14,323 nucleotides of DNA from Candidatus Omnitrophota bacterium (GCA_028717045.1 JAQUON010000025.1:1-14323); one strand, 5' to 3'; numbered from the stretch's first letter, positions 1 to 6,669 are shown. The notes: generated from the sequence alone by a model not told the origin. Made by a program: numbers and translations.

Positions 1-1739
1 CCGAAGGCGCAGTGGATGCCTCCAACATGCTTAAGCCTGCCTTGGCACGGGGGATGTTGCGCTGTATCGGCGCAACCACCCTTGGTGAGTACCGTAAATA
101 TATTGAGAAAGACGCTGCCCTTGAGAGAAGGTTTGCGCCTATTTACGTTGACCAGCCAGGCGTTGAAGACGCTATCGCGATTCTTCGCGGACTGAAAGAA
201 CGTTATGAATTGTATCACGGTGTACGTATCAAAGACAGCGCACTCATTGCGGCCGCACAGCTTTCTTCCCGCTATATCACGGAACGGTTCCTGCCCGATA
301 AAGCCATAGACCTTGTCGATGAAGCGGCAAGCCGCTTGCGGATGGAGATCGATTCAAAGCCGCAGGAACTCGATGAGATCGACCGTAAGATAATTCAGCT
401 TGAAATCGAGCGCCAGGCGTTGAAGAAAGAAAAGGACAAAGCCTCGCTTGACCATTTGTCTGTCCTGGAAAAAGAATTGCTTGCACAGCGAAAGAAAAGC
501 AGTGATATTTCTGAAAAATGGCAGAAGGAAAAGGGGCTGATTATTCAGGCGCGCGAAGTCAAAGAGCAAATCGAAACGGTCAGGAACCAGGAGAAAGAAG
601 CGGAAAAGAAAGGCGAATTGGCAAAGGTTGCGGAAATACGGTATGGGATATTGCGCGAACTGGAAGAGAAGCTAAGGCAGCTAAACCAGACGCTTGCCGA
701 GATGCAGAAAAAAGGGTCTCTGCTCAAGGAAGAGGTCGACGAAGACGATATTGCCCGCGTTGTTGCGAAATGGACATCTATACCGGTGACCAAGATCTTA
801 GAAGGCGAAACGCAAAAACTTCTGAAAATGGAAGAACGGCTTAAAACCAGGGTTGTCGGGCAGGATGAGGCAGTGGAAGCCATCTCGGGCTGTATCCGGC
901 GCTCCCGTTCAGGTTTGGGTGATGAAGCCAGGCCGATGGGGTCATTTATTTTTATGGGGCCCACCGGAGTAGGAAAAACAAAGCTGGCAAAGTCATTAGC
1001 TTGGTTTTTATTCGATGACGAAAAGGCCGTTATCAGGCTCGACATGTCGGAATATATGGAAAAATTCAGCACCTCCCGCCTTATCGGCGCGCCTCCGGGC
1101 TATGTTGGCTATGAAGAAGGCGGCCAGCTGACCGAACAGGTACGGCGCAGGCCCTTTGCGGTCGTACTCCTGGATGAGATCGAGAAAGCGCATCCGGATG
1201 TGTTTAACATCCTGCTGCAGATACTTGATGACGGCAGGCTCACTGATGGACAGGGTAGGACCGTGAATTTCAAGAATACGGTCATTATTATGACTTCAAA
1301 TATCGGAGCGCAGCTCCTTCAGAGGCACGGCTCGATAGGTTTTAAAGAGCGCAGGGGCGAAGAAGCGTATCAGGATATTAAGGCGAAATTGATGGATGAG
1401 GTAAAACGCACCTTTAAGCCGGAGTTCATTAACCGTGTTGACGACATCATCATCTTTAATCCTCTTTCGCCCGAGAATATCCACGAGATAGTAGATATTG
1501 AACTTGAGCAAGTCAACAAAAAGTTAAGCCGGCAGGGGATATCCTTGGAAGTAGCCCCTGAAGTAAGGGCCTTTATCGGGCGGAATGGTTTTGATCCGCA
1601 TTATGGGGCACGCCCGCTGAAGCGATTAATTCAGAGGAAGCTAGTGGACCCCCTGGCCGTACAGGTGCTCTCGGGGAAGGTTAAGCCGGGAGAGAAAGTG
1701 TGCACGAAACTTAAAGATAACGAAATCGTGTTTGCTTAA
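1..1739 (+). CDS. clpB: ATP-dependent disaggregase ClpB, 5'-truncated by window edge
   Basis: ClpB is a cytoplasmic hexameric AAA+ unfoldase that works with DnaK/DnaJ/GrpE to pull proteins out of aggregates. The reading frame is open from base 3 (EGAVDASNMLKPALARG), so the GTG at 12 is only an internal codon; roughly the first 285 residues of a typical ~860-residue protein lie outside the window. Visible parts, counting from the codon at 12: end of the first ATPase domain with the arginine-finger stretch DAALERRF; a long charged coiled-coil M-domain (about 120-245), which separates ClpB from ClpA and ClpC; second ATPase domain with Walker A GPTGVGKT (316-323, bases 957-980), pore loop GYVGYEEGG, Walker B VVLLDE (bases 1161-1178), sensor-1 MTSN, NRVD, and sensor-2 GARPLKR (bases 1605-1625). 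The C-terminus is complete with TAA at 1737. It sits directly upstream of the DnaK-system genes. Identity is very secure. Confidence 0.97.
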   Translation, partial: EGAVDASNMLKPALARGMLRCIGATTLGEYRKYIEKDAALERRFAPIYVDQPGVEDAIAILRGLKERYELYHGVRIKDSALIAAAQLSSRYITERFLPDKAIDLVDEAASRLRMEIDSKPQELDEIDRKIIQLEIERQALKKEKDKASLDHLSVLEKELLAQRKKSSDISEKWQKEKGLIIQAREVKEQIETVRNQEKEAEKKGELAKVAEIRYGILRELEEKLRQLNQTLAEMQKKGSLLKEEVDEDDIARVVAKWTSIPVTKILEGETQKLLKMEERLKTRVVGQDEAVEAISGCIRRSRSGLGDEARPMGSFIFMGPTGVGKTKLAKSLAWFLFDDEKAVIRLDMSEYMEKFSTSRLIGAPPGYVGYEEGGQLTEQVRRRPFAVVLLDEIEKAHPDVFNILLQILDDGRLTDGQGRTVNFKNTVIIMTSNIGAQLLQRHGSIGFKERRGEEAYQDIKAKLMDEVKRTFKPEFINRVDDIIIFNPLSPENIHEIVDIELEQVNKKLSRQGISLEVAPEVRAFIGRNGFDPHYGARPLKRLIQRKLVDPLAVQVLSGKVKPGEKVCTKLKDNEIVFA

Positions 1740-1741
1740 TG

Positions 1742-1771
1742 TTGACAGAAACAAAGTTTCTGTGATACAAT
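1742..1771 (+). promoter_or_regulatory. sigma70-type promoter for hrcA-grpE
   Basis: A consensus -35 TTGACA (1742-1747) is followed after 18 bp by -10 TACAAT (1766-1771). A TG one base upstream of the -10 (1763-1764) makes it an extended -10. It begins three bases after the clpB stop. Initiation about 7 bp after the -10 would fall near 1778, only a few bases before the hrcA ATG at 1781, so the transcript would be leaderless or nearly so. Read from sequence only; transcription is not shown. Confidence 0.75.
1745..1763. promoter_or_regulatory. perfect palindrome in the hrcA promoter, candidate operator
   Basis: ACAGAAAC-AAA-GTTTCTGT is a perfect inverted repeat with 8-bp arms and a 3-bp centre. 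It overlaps the end of the -35, fills the spacer and touches the extended -10 of the hrcA promoter, which is the classic place for a repressor to block polymerase. It is not followed by a T-run, so it is unlikely to be the clpB terminator. The sequence is unlike CIRCE (TTAGCACTC-N9-GAGTGCTAA). HrcA itself, acting as autorepressor, is the obvious candidate ligand, but that is inference. Confidence 0.6.
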
Positions 1772-1780
1772 CGTGAAGTT

Positions 1781-2533
1781 ATGGTGAAGATAGTCAATCA
1801 GGAGGACCGGCGTAACAAAGTTATGGCATTTACCGTCAACGCCTATATTGCTGGCGGACAGCCGGTAAGTTCCCAGGTGCTGGCCGAGCATTTTGGCTTA
1901 AGTTCTGCCACGATGCGCAACATACTGGCAGAGCTTGAGGAGGAGGGCTATTTCTATCATCCCCACACTTCTGCGGGGAGAGTGCCAACCAGGAAAGGCT
2001 ACCGTTACTATGTCGATTTTCTTATGTCACAGCAAGAGCTTTCAGAAGACATAAAACTGGTGATCCTTGAGGGCTTGACCGGCAGCAAAAGGGCGCATTT
2101 TGATCTCGAAGAGCTGCTTGAAAAGACTTCCGATATTGTTGCGGAATTGACCCATTATACGTCTCTTGTATGGCTATCATCGCTAAAGGGGAGGATTTTC
2201 TTTAAGGGGCTGCGCAACATGGCGCGGCAGCCTGAATTTCGTGATGCGCAGAAACTTTCCCTTTTACTTGAGCTGCTGGAAGAAAGGACAAGGCTGCTTG
2301 CATTATTAAACCAGGAGTTCCAGGACCATTGCAAGGTGTATATCGGGGAGGAAATCGGCTGTTCTGTCGGAGAGGACTGTTCCTTGGTAGTTTCCGCATA
2401 TCATAAGGGAAGACGCGACTCAGGCAGGCTTGCCGTATTGGGCCCGTTAAGGATGAGCTATGAGCAGACAGTCGCTACTTTAGCCTTTGTATCTTTTACG
2501 CTGAACAAGCTCCTTGAAGAAACGGATTATTAG
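1781..2533 (+). CDS. hrcA: heat-inducible transcription repressor HrcA, short form
   Basis: HrcA is the repressor of class I heat-shock genes. This 250-residue protein has the N-terminal winged helix (about 1-82) with the family hallmark PHTSAGRVPTRKGYRYYVDFL split across residues 61-81, and the family C-terminus (QPEF at 150-153, then IGEE, DCSLV, LGPLRM). Typical HrcA proteins are about 340 residues. Here the text runs from the LTHYTSLVW strand (123-131) almost directly into IFFKGLRNMARQPEF (139-153), so some 90 residues are missing, matching the inserted dimerisation domain and part of the GAF-like domain. No frameshift is visible, so it looks like a natural short form. The ATG at 1781 preserves the N-terminal helix. 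No Shine-Dalgarno is present and the promoter lies immediately upstream, which suggests a leaderless message. grpE follows 4 bases after the stop. Family assignment is secure. Confidence 0.93.
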   Translation: MVKIVNQEDRRNKVMAFTVNAYIAGGQPVSSQVLAEHFGLSSATMRNILAELEEEGYFYHPHTSAGRVPTRKGYRYYVDFLMSQQELSEDIKLVILEGLTGSKRAHFDLEELLEKTSDIVAELTHYTSLVWLSSLKGRIFFKGLRNMARQPEFRDAQKLSLLLELLEERTRLLALLNQEFQDHCKVYIGEEIGCSVGEDCSLVVSAYHKGRRDSGRLAVLGPLRMSYEQTVATLAFVSFTLNKLLEETDY

Positions 2534-2537
2534 AGAT

Positions 2538-3116
2538 ATGGAAAAAGAGAAGGAAAAAAGAGAAAATCACGAGCACAAAAAAGAAAGCGCGCAACACGAC
2601 GCAGCGCAGGAAAAGACCGTTATCGTTAACGAGGTCGAATATAACCGGCTGAAAGAAGAAGCTGCCAAGGCTTCTGAATATTGGGACAGGCTTCTGCGGT
2701 TGCAGGCGGATTTTGAAAATACGCGTAAGCGGCTTGAGCGGGAAAGAGCGGATTTTATCCGTTTTGCAAACGAAGGCCTTATTTCGGAATTGCTCAATGT
2801 CCTTGATGACCTTGAGCGGGCTGTTGAGCTGGCCCAGACAAAGCACGAAGACCTCCCGGCGTTTTTAAAAGGCGTAGAGATGATATTGGCGCACCTGTAT
2901 GAGCTATTGAAAAAAAACGGGGTCAAGCCGATTGAAGCGAAAGGCAAGCAATTTGATCCCCATTTTCACGAAGCAATGTTGCAGGTCCAAGACGGAGCTG
3001 TTGCGGAAAATTCAGTCGTTGAAGAATTACAAAAAGGTTATTTGTTGCACGATAGGGTGATAAGGACGGTAAAAGTCAAAGTCTCAAAGCAAGGTACCCA
3101 GGGAGAAAATAAATAA
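2538..3116 (+). CDS. grpE: nucleotide exchange factor GrpE
   Basis: GrpE is the cytoplasmic dimeric nucleotide-exchange factor that releases ADP from DnaK. The 192-residue product has a charged, low-complexity N-terminus, a long amphipathic helix (about 25-80, with RLQADFENTRKRLERER), the conserved FDPHFHEA (139-146) and the C-terminal wing with ELQKGYLLHDRVIR, a close match to the family signature. I chose the ATG at 2538, 4 bases after the hrcA TAG (2531-2533). A TTG at 2514 would add eight residues and overlap hrcA, but has no better ribosome-binding site. The tight spacing implies co-transcription and probably translational coupling with hrcA. Length and motifs are normal. Confidence 0.95.
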   Translation: MEKEKEKRENHEHKKESAQHDAAQEKTVIVNEVEYNRLKEEAAKASEYWDRLLRLQADFENTRKRLERERADFIRFANEGLISELLNVLDDLERAVELAQTKHEDLPAFLKGVEMILAHLYELLKKNGVKPIEAKGKQFDPHFHEAMLQVQDGAVAENSVVEELQKGYLLHDRVIRTVKVKVSKQGTQGENK

Positions 3117-3149
3117 TGGGTCGTAACTAATTTATTGTCCCTCGCTTCA

Positions 3150-3182
3150 ACATTTGGCAATCTCTTCGAGATTTTCAAATGT
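3150..3182. promoter_or_regulatory. 33-bp near-perfect palindrome upstream of dnaK
   Basis: Left arm 3150-3164 and right arm 3168-3182 pair at 13 of 15 positions by Watson-Crick rules, plus one G-T and one mismatch, around a TTC centre (3165-3167). The outer part is ACATTTG/CAAATGT and the inner part AATCTC/GAGATT. No T-run follows, so a rho-independent terminator for grpE is unlikely. It lies about 85 bp before the dnaK start and may be a repressor operator or an mRNA leader hairpin. It does not match CIRCE and does not match the palindrome in the hrcA promoter. Confidence 0.55.
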
Positions 3183-3214
3183 GGGCTCGGGATCAATTCG
3201 CGCAAATAACTTAC

Positions 3215-3230
3215 TTACACTTTTTAGTGT
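3215..3230 (+). promoter_or_regulatory. weak -10-like site overlapping small inverted repeat before dnaK
   Basis: ACACT-TTTT-AGTGT (3217-3230) is a 5-bp inverted repeat overlapping TACACT (3216-3221), a 4-of-6 match to a -10. No convincing -35 lies 16-18 bp upstream. If used, it would give a dnaK leader of about 40 bases. It is the best -10-like match I can find in the 151-bp grpE-dnaK gap, but support is low; dnaK could also be read through from hrcA-grpE or use an alternative sigma factor. Confidence 0.25.
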
Positions 3231-3267
3231 TCGTACGTTATGCGCTCATTGAAGGAGGGTAGTAAAA

Positions 3268-5160
3268 ATGGCTAAAGTGATCGGAATTGATTTAGGGACG
3301 TCTAATTCGGCTGCTGCGGTTATGGAAGGCGGTAGGCCGGTTATTATCCCTTCTGCGGAGGGAGCAGGGGTTGCTTCGGGTAAGGCTTTTCCTTCTTTTG
3401 TGGCGTTCACCAAGGATGGACAGCGCTTAGTGGGAGAGCCGGCACGGCGCCAGGCAGCAGTAAATCCGGAAGGGACCATCTTTGCCGCAAAGCGCAAAAT
3501 GGGGACCGACCATGCATTTAAGGTGTACGGAAAAGATTACACCCCGCAACAGATATCCGCGTTTATCCTTCAGAAGATTAAACAGGACGCGGAAGCATAC
3601 CTGGGGGACAAGGTGGAAGAGGTAGTGATTACCTGCCCTGCGTATTTCAACGACAATCAGAGGACCGCCACCAAGGATGCAGGCGAAATCGCCGGTCTTA
3701 AGGTATTGCGCATCATCAATGAGCCTACTGCAGCCTGTCTTGCCTATGGGCTTGAGAAATCACAAAAAGAACAGAAGATCATGGTTTTTGACTTAGGCGG
3801 CGGGACGCTGGACGTTACTATTATGGAGATGGCGCAAGGCGTCTTTGAGGTAAAGTCAACATCCGGGGATACGCAGCTTGGCGGAACTGATATGGATAAC
3901 GTGCTTATTGAGTACATTGCCAGCCAGTTTAAGAAAGAAAGCGGCATTGATTTGCGCAACGACAAAATGGCAATGCAGAGGTTACGCGAGGCAGCGGAAA
4001 AAGCCAAGGTTGAGCTTTCTTCAACGCTTACTACGGATGTCAACCTTCCCTTTATTACTGCCGACGCTTCAGGGCCAAAACATTTGACCATCTCAATTAC
4101 CAGGGCAAAGCTTGAGGAGCTCGTTTCTCCGATTATTGAAAAATGCCGCCATCCCGTAGAGCAGGCACTTTCAGACGCAAAGGTCACCCCCCGCGATATA
4201 GACCGTATCATTATGGTTGGCGGGCCTACGCGCATGCCTATTGTCCAGAAATTCCTTGAGGATTATGTGGGCAAGAAGATTGAGCGCGGCATTGACCCCA
4301 TGGAATGCGTGGCTTTGGGAGCAGCCATACAGGCAGCGATTATCAAAGGCGACATGAAGGATGTCCTGCTTCTTGACGTAACGCCTCTGTCGCTTGGGAT
4401 TGAGACATTGGGAGGAGTTTTTACTAAACTCATCGAACGCAACACCACGGTCCCAACAAGAAAATCCCAGGTTTTCTCCACCGCTGCGGATAATCAGACA
4501 GCGGTTACTGTGCGCGTGCTTCAGGGCGAACGGCAGATGGCCGATGATAACGTTGAGCTGGGCAGGTTTGACCTGGTTGGAATACCTTCTGCCCCAAGGG
4601 GAGTCCCGCAGATAGAAGTTACCTTTGATATTGATGCCAACGGCATCGTGCACGTATCTGCGAAGGATTTGGGCACAGGCAAGGAGCAGTCCATAAGGAT
4701 TACTGCGCCTAAAAAGCTCTCCAAGGACGAAATCGAGAAGATGGTCAAAGAAGCGGAGAAATTCGCCTCGGAAGACAAAAAGAAAAAAGAGGAAGTAGAA
4801 ACCGTCAATCAGGCTGACAGCCTTATGTATGTAACGGAGAAGTCCCTTAAAGAATACGGCGATAAAATCAGCCAGGCAGAACGCGGCGAAATAGAATCCC
4901 GGCTCAATGATTTAAAGACCGCCATTAAGGACAAGAACGTTGACCGTATAAAGAAAGCGTCAGAGGAGCTTACCAAGGCTTCGCATAAACTTGCAGAAGA
5001 GGTATATAAGCAGGCATCCGCAAAGCAGCAAAAAGCAGGGCCGAAAGATGCGCAGCCAAAAGGCGAAGAGCCCCAGGAAGGCCCTTCCGGGGGAGGGGGC
5101 GGCGCAAAAGAAGAGGACATTATCGACGCCGAGTATAAGGAAGAGGACGATAAAAAATAA
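3268..5160 (+). CDS. dnaK: molecular chaperone DnaK (Hsp70)
   Basis: DnaK is the central ATP-dependent Hsp70 chaperone of the cytoplasm. The 630-residue protein has the full set of landmarks: phosphate-binding loop GIDLGTSNS (6-14), AYFNDNQR, GGGTLDVTIMEM, the hydrophobic interdomain linker DVLLLDV (365-371), a substrate-binding beta domain beginning TPLSLGIETLGG, a helical lid, and a Gly/Glu-rich tail ending EEDIIDAEYKEEDDKK. Two indels stand out. After KRKMG it is about 24 residues shorter than E. coli DnaK, as in Gram-positive and archaeal proteins. The AEG...PS loop (32-42) carries a 5-residue extension compared with E. coli. The ATG at 3268 has a strong AAGGAGGG (3252-3259) eight bases upstream, unlike hrcA and dnaJ. 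dnaJ follows after a repeat-filled 231-bp gap. Confidence 0.98.
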   Translation: MAKVIGIDLGTSNSAAAVMEGGRPVIIPSAEGAGVASGKAFPSFVAFTKDGQRLVGEPARRQAAVNPEGTIFAAKRKMGTDHAFKVYGKDYTPQQISAFILQKIKQDAEAYLGDKVEEVVITCPAYFNDNQRTATKDAGEIAGLKVLRIINEPTAACLAYGLEKSQKEQKIMVFDLGGGTLDVTIMEMAQGVFEVKSTSGDTQLGGTDMDNVLIEYIASQFKKESGIDLRNDKMAMQRLREAAEKAKVELSSTLTTDVNLPFITADASGPKHLTISITRAKLEELVSPIIEKCRHPVEQALSDAKVTPRDIDRIIMVGGPTRMPIVQKFLEDYVGKKIERGIDPMECVALGAAIQAAIIKGDMKDVLLLDVTPLSLGIETLGGVFTKLIERNTTVPTRKSQVFSTAADNQTAVTVRVLQGERQMADDNVELGRFDLVGIPSAPRGVPQIEVTFDIDANGIVHVSAKDLGTGKEQSIRITAPKKLSKDEIEKMVKEAEKFASEDKKKKEEVETVNQADSLMYVTEKSLKEYGDKISQAERGEIESRLNDLKTAIKDKNVDRIKKASEELTKASHKLAEEVYKQASAKQQKAGPKDAQPKGEEPQEGPSGGGGGAKEEDIIDAEYKEEDDKK

Positions 5161-5177
5161 CCTTAGGGGGCTACGGT

Positions 5178-5345
5178 TTAGGTCAAGGCTTAGGTCTAGT
5201 TAAATCCTAAGCACTAAATCCTAAATTCTAAACAAATCATAATGCTTCAAATCCCAACAGGGTCGATAGTCAATAGTCTATAGTCCATCGACCATAGACC
5301 CTGAAAATGGGCATTTGGTATTATTTGTTTAGGATTTCGGATTCG
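5178..5345. repeat. heptad-unit palindromic repeat element between dnaK and dnaJ
   Basis: From 5201 the DNA reads in 7-bp units: TAAATCC, TAAGCAC, TAAATCC, TAAATTC, TAAACAA, then less clear units. After one extra base at 5257 come CAGGGTC, GATAGTC, AATAGTC, TATAGTC, CATCGAC, CATAGAC (5258-5299). On the right, TTGTTTA, GGATTTC, GGATTCG (5325-5345) are the same unit types inverted. CTAAACAAAT (5228-5237) pairs perfectly with ATTTGTTTAG (5323-5332). The middle folds as CAGGGTC/GACCCTG (5258-5264, 5297-5303) or alternatively GGTCGAT/ATCGACC (5261-5267, 5287-5293) centred on 5277. A side hairpin GCTTAGG/CCTAAGC (5188-5194, 5206-5212) and a direct TTAGGTC pair (5178, 5190) lie on the left. No ORF is present. 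It resembles dispersed heptameric intergenic repeats, not a CRISPR or an insertion sequence. Confidence 0.7.
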
Positions 5346-5373
5346 CCAAATAGTTTGTTCTTACGCAATACGC

Positions 5374-5379
5374 TATACT
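5374..5379 (+). promoter_or_regulatory. -10 element for dnaJ
   Basis: TATACT, a 5-of-6 match to the -10 consensus, ends 12 bp before the dnaJ ATG. The sequence 17 bp upstream is only TAGTTT (5351-5356), a poor -35. A start 6-8 bp downstream would give a leader of about five bases, in keeping with the missing Shine-Dalgarno at dnaJ. Moderate to low support. Confidence 0.4.
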
Positions 5380-5391
5380 CACTACGAAAAA

Positions 5392-6555
5392 ATGTCTACA
5401 AAGCGCGACTATTACGAAATATTGGGAATCCAGAAGAGCGCTACGCTTGAAGAGATAAAAAAGGCGTATCGCGAGCTGGCATTGCGCTATCATCCGGACC
5501 GCGTCCCTCAGGAGCAAAAAAAAGAGGCCGAAGAGAAATTTAAAGAGATCTCTGAAGCATACGCAGTATTGTCGGATTCCCAGAAACGGTCTCTTTATGA
5601 CCAATACGGCCATTCGGGTATTGACCAGCGCTATGCATACGAAGATATATTTAAAGGAGCAGATTTTAGCAGTGTGTTCGAAGGGCTTGGGGATTTCGGG
5701 CTTGGAGGCGGCCTGTTCGACGAGATTTTTCAAGACTTAGGGTATGATATTTTTGGAAGCGGCTCTAGGGGCCGTTCCAGCCGCAGGAGGCGCGGCAGGG
5801 ATTTACAGATAGCCGTTGCGGTTACGCTGGAGGAAGCAGCTGTAGGCGTTGAGAAAACAATCGCCGTGCCAAGGTATGAAATATGCCCTGTTTGTTCAGG
5901 CACGGGCGCAAAGCCGGGGACAAAGAAATCAGCCTGCCCGCAATGTAAAGGAGCAGGGCAGGTCGTTGTTTCAAGCGGTTTTTTCCATCTTTCTCAGTCA
6001 TGCCCGCGCTGCGGGGGGCAGGGATCAGTCATACAGTCCCCGTGTAGTGAATGCCGCGGAGAAGGTAGGGTTAAGGTTACCCGCAGGATAAAAGTAAAAA
6101 TTCCCAGAGGCGTGGATAACGGCTCGCACTTGAGGATCCGGGGAGAGGGGGAGAGCGGTGCTAATATAAGCGGCGATTTATACGTCATTATCGAAGTGAA
6201 GCCTCACCCTTTGTATCAGCGCCACGGCAACGATATAGTGGCGCAGAAAGAGGTAAGTTTGCCTATGGCTGCGCTGGGCGGAGAAACCGAGGTACAGACG
6301 CTTCACGGTAAAGTCAAAATGAAGATTCCTGCCGGGACGCAAAGCGGCAGCATATTTCGGATTAGGGGCAAGGGTATGCCGGACATACACGGCCGTGGGT
6401 TTGGGGATGAACTGGTGAAGGTCGAAGTTGTCATACCCGTAAATCTCAACGCGCAGCAACGCCGCCTTATGGAAGAATTTGCCCGCGCCAGCGGCGAAGA
6501 TATGGGGCAAGCCGGCCAAGGTTTCGGCGAAAGAATCAAAAAGGTCTTTAAGTAG
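5392..6555 (+). CDS. dnaJ: co-chaperone DnaJ (Hsp40, type I)
   Basis: DnaJ delivers substrates to DnaK and triggers ATP hydrolysis. The 387-residue protein is a complete type I Hsp40: J-domain at the very N-terminus with HPD at 34-36; a short Gly/Phe linker (about 85-130); a zinc-binding domain with all four CxxCxGxG motifs starting at C165 (CPVCSGTG), C182 (CPQCKGAG), C204 (CPRCGGQG) and C218 (CSECRGEG); then the C-terminal substrate-binding and dimerisation domains. The ATG at 5392 leaves four residues before the J-domain (RDYYEILG), as is normal. Only CACTACGAAAA lies before it, with no Shine-Dalgarno, and a -10-like TATACT is 12 bp upstream. Separated from dnaK by the heptad repeat, it is probably its own transcription unit or a read-through. 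Confidence 0.97.
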   Translation: MSTKRDYYEILGIQKSATLEEIKKAYRELALRYHPDRVPQEQKKEAEEKFKEISEAYAVLSDSQKRSLYDQYGHSGIDQRYAYEDIFKGADFSSVFEGLGDFGLGGGLFDEIFQDLGYDIFGSGSRGRSSRRRRGRDLQIAVAVTLEEAAVGVEKTIAVPRYEICPVCSGTGAKPGTKKSACPQCKGAGQVVVSSGFFHLSQSCPRCGGQGSVIQSPCSECRGEGRVKVTRRIKVKIPRGVDNGSHLRIRGEGESGANISGDLYVIIEVKPHPLYQRHGNDIVAQKEVSLPMAALGGETEVQTLHGKVKMKIPAGTQSGSIFRIRGKGMPDIHGRGFGDELVKVEVVIPVNLNAQQRRLMEEFARASGEDMGQAGQGFGERIKKVFK

Positions 6556-6576
6556 CCGCTCTACTGTAATAAAACA

Positions 6577-6605
6577 TTGACAAACCGCAATATTTCTTTT
6601 ATTCT
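6577..6605 (+). promoter_or_regulatory. sigma70-type promoter for fmdB-DUF1015-accD
   Basis: A consensus -35 TTGACA (6577-6582) is followed after 17 bp by TATTCT (6600-6605, 4 of 6). It lies 21 bp after the dnaJ stop and gives a leader of about 55-60 bases before the ATG at 6670. This marks the break between the chaperone cluster and the next unit. I see no riboswitch-like structure in the leader. Confidence 0.65.
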
Positions 6606-6669
6606 TTAAAGTTACCGCAGATTTCATTCCGGGAACTCTGCCGGGACCTAAACAAGGGGAATCGACTAT

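Noticed and set aside
545..1072. Minus-strand open frame opposite clpB
   Set aside because: Serine-rich low-complexity translation, typical antisense shadow of a highly conserved gene.
1745..1763. Reading the hrcA-promoter palindrome as the clpB terminator
   Set aside because: The stem is AT-rich and not followed by a T-run, and it lies between good -35 and -10 boxes.
1800..1825. AGGAGGA followed by an in-frame ATG at 1823 as the true hrcA start
   Set aside because: The spacing is 16 bases, too long for a Shine-Dalgarno, and starting there would remove the conserved N-terminal helix of the winged-helix domain.
2514..2537. TTG start giving GrpE eight extra residues
   Set aside because: Overlaps hrcA, no better ribosome-binding site, and the family N-terminus is variable; the ATG at 2538, 4 bases after the hrcA stop, is simpler.
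3117..3267. CIRCE operator upstream of dnaK
   Set aside because: No TTAGCACTC or GAGTGCTAA half-site, even allowing several mismatches; the palindromes present have other sequences and spacing.
5258..5303. Short regularly repeated units as a CRISPR array
   Set aside because: The units are 7 bp with no spacers, far below CRISPR repeat length, and no cas genes are present.
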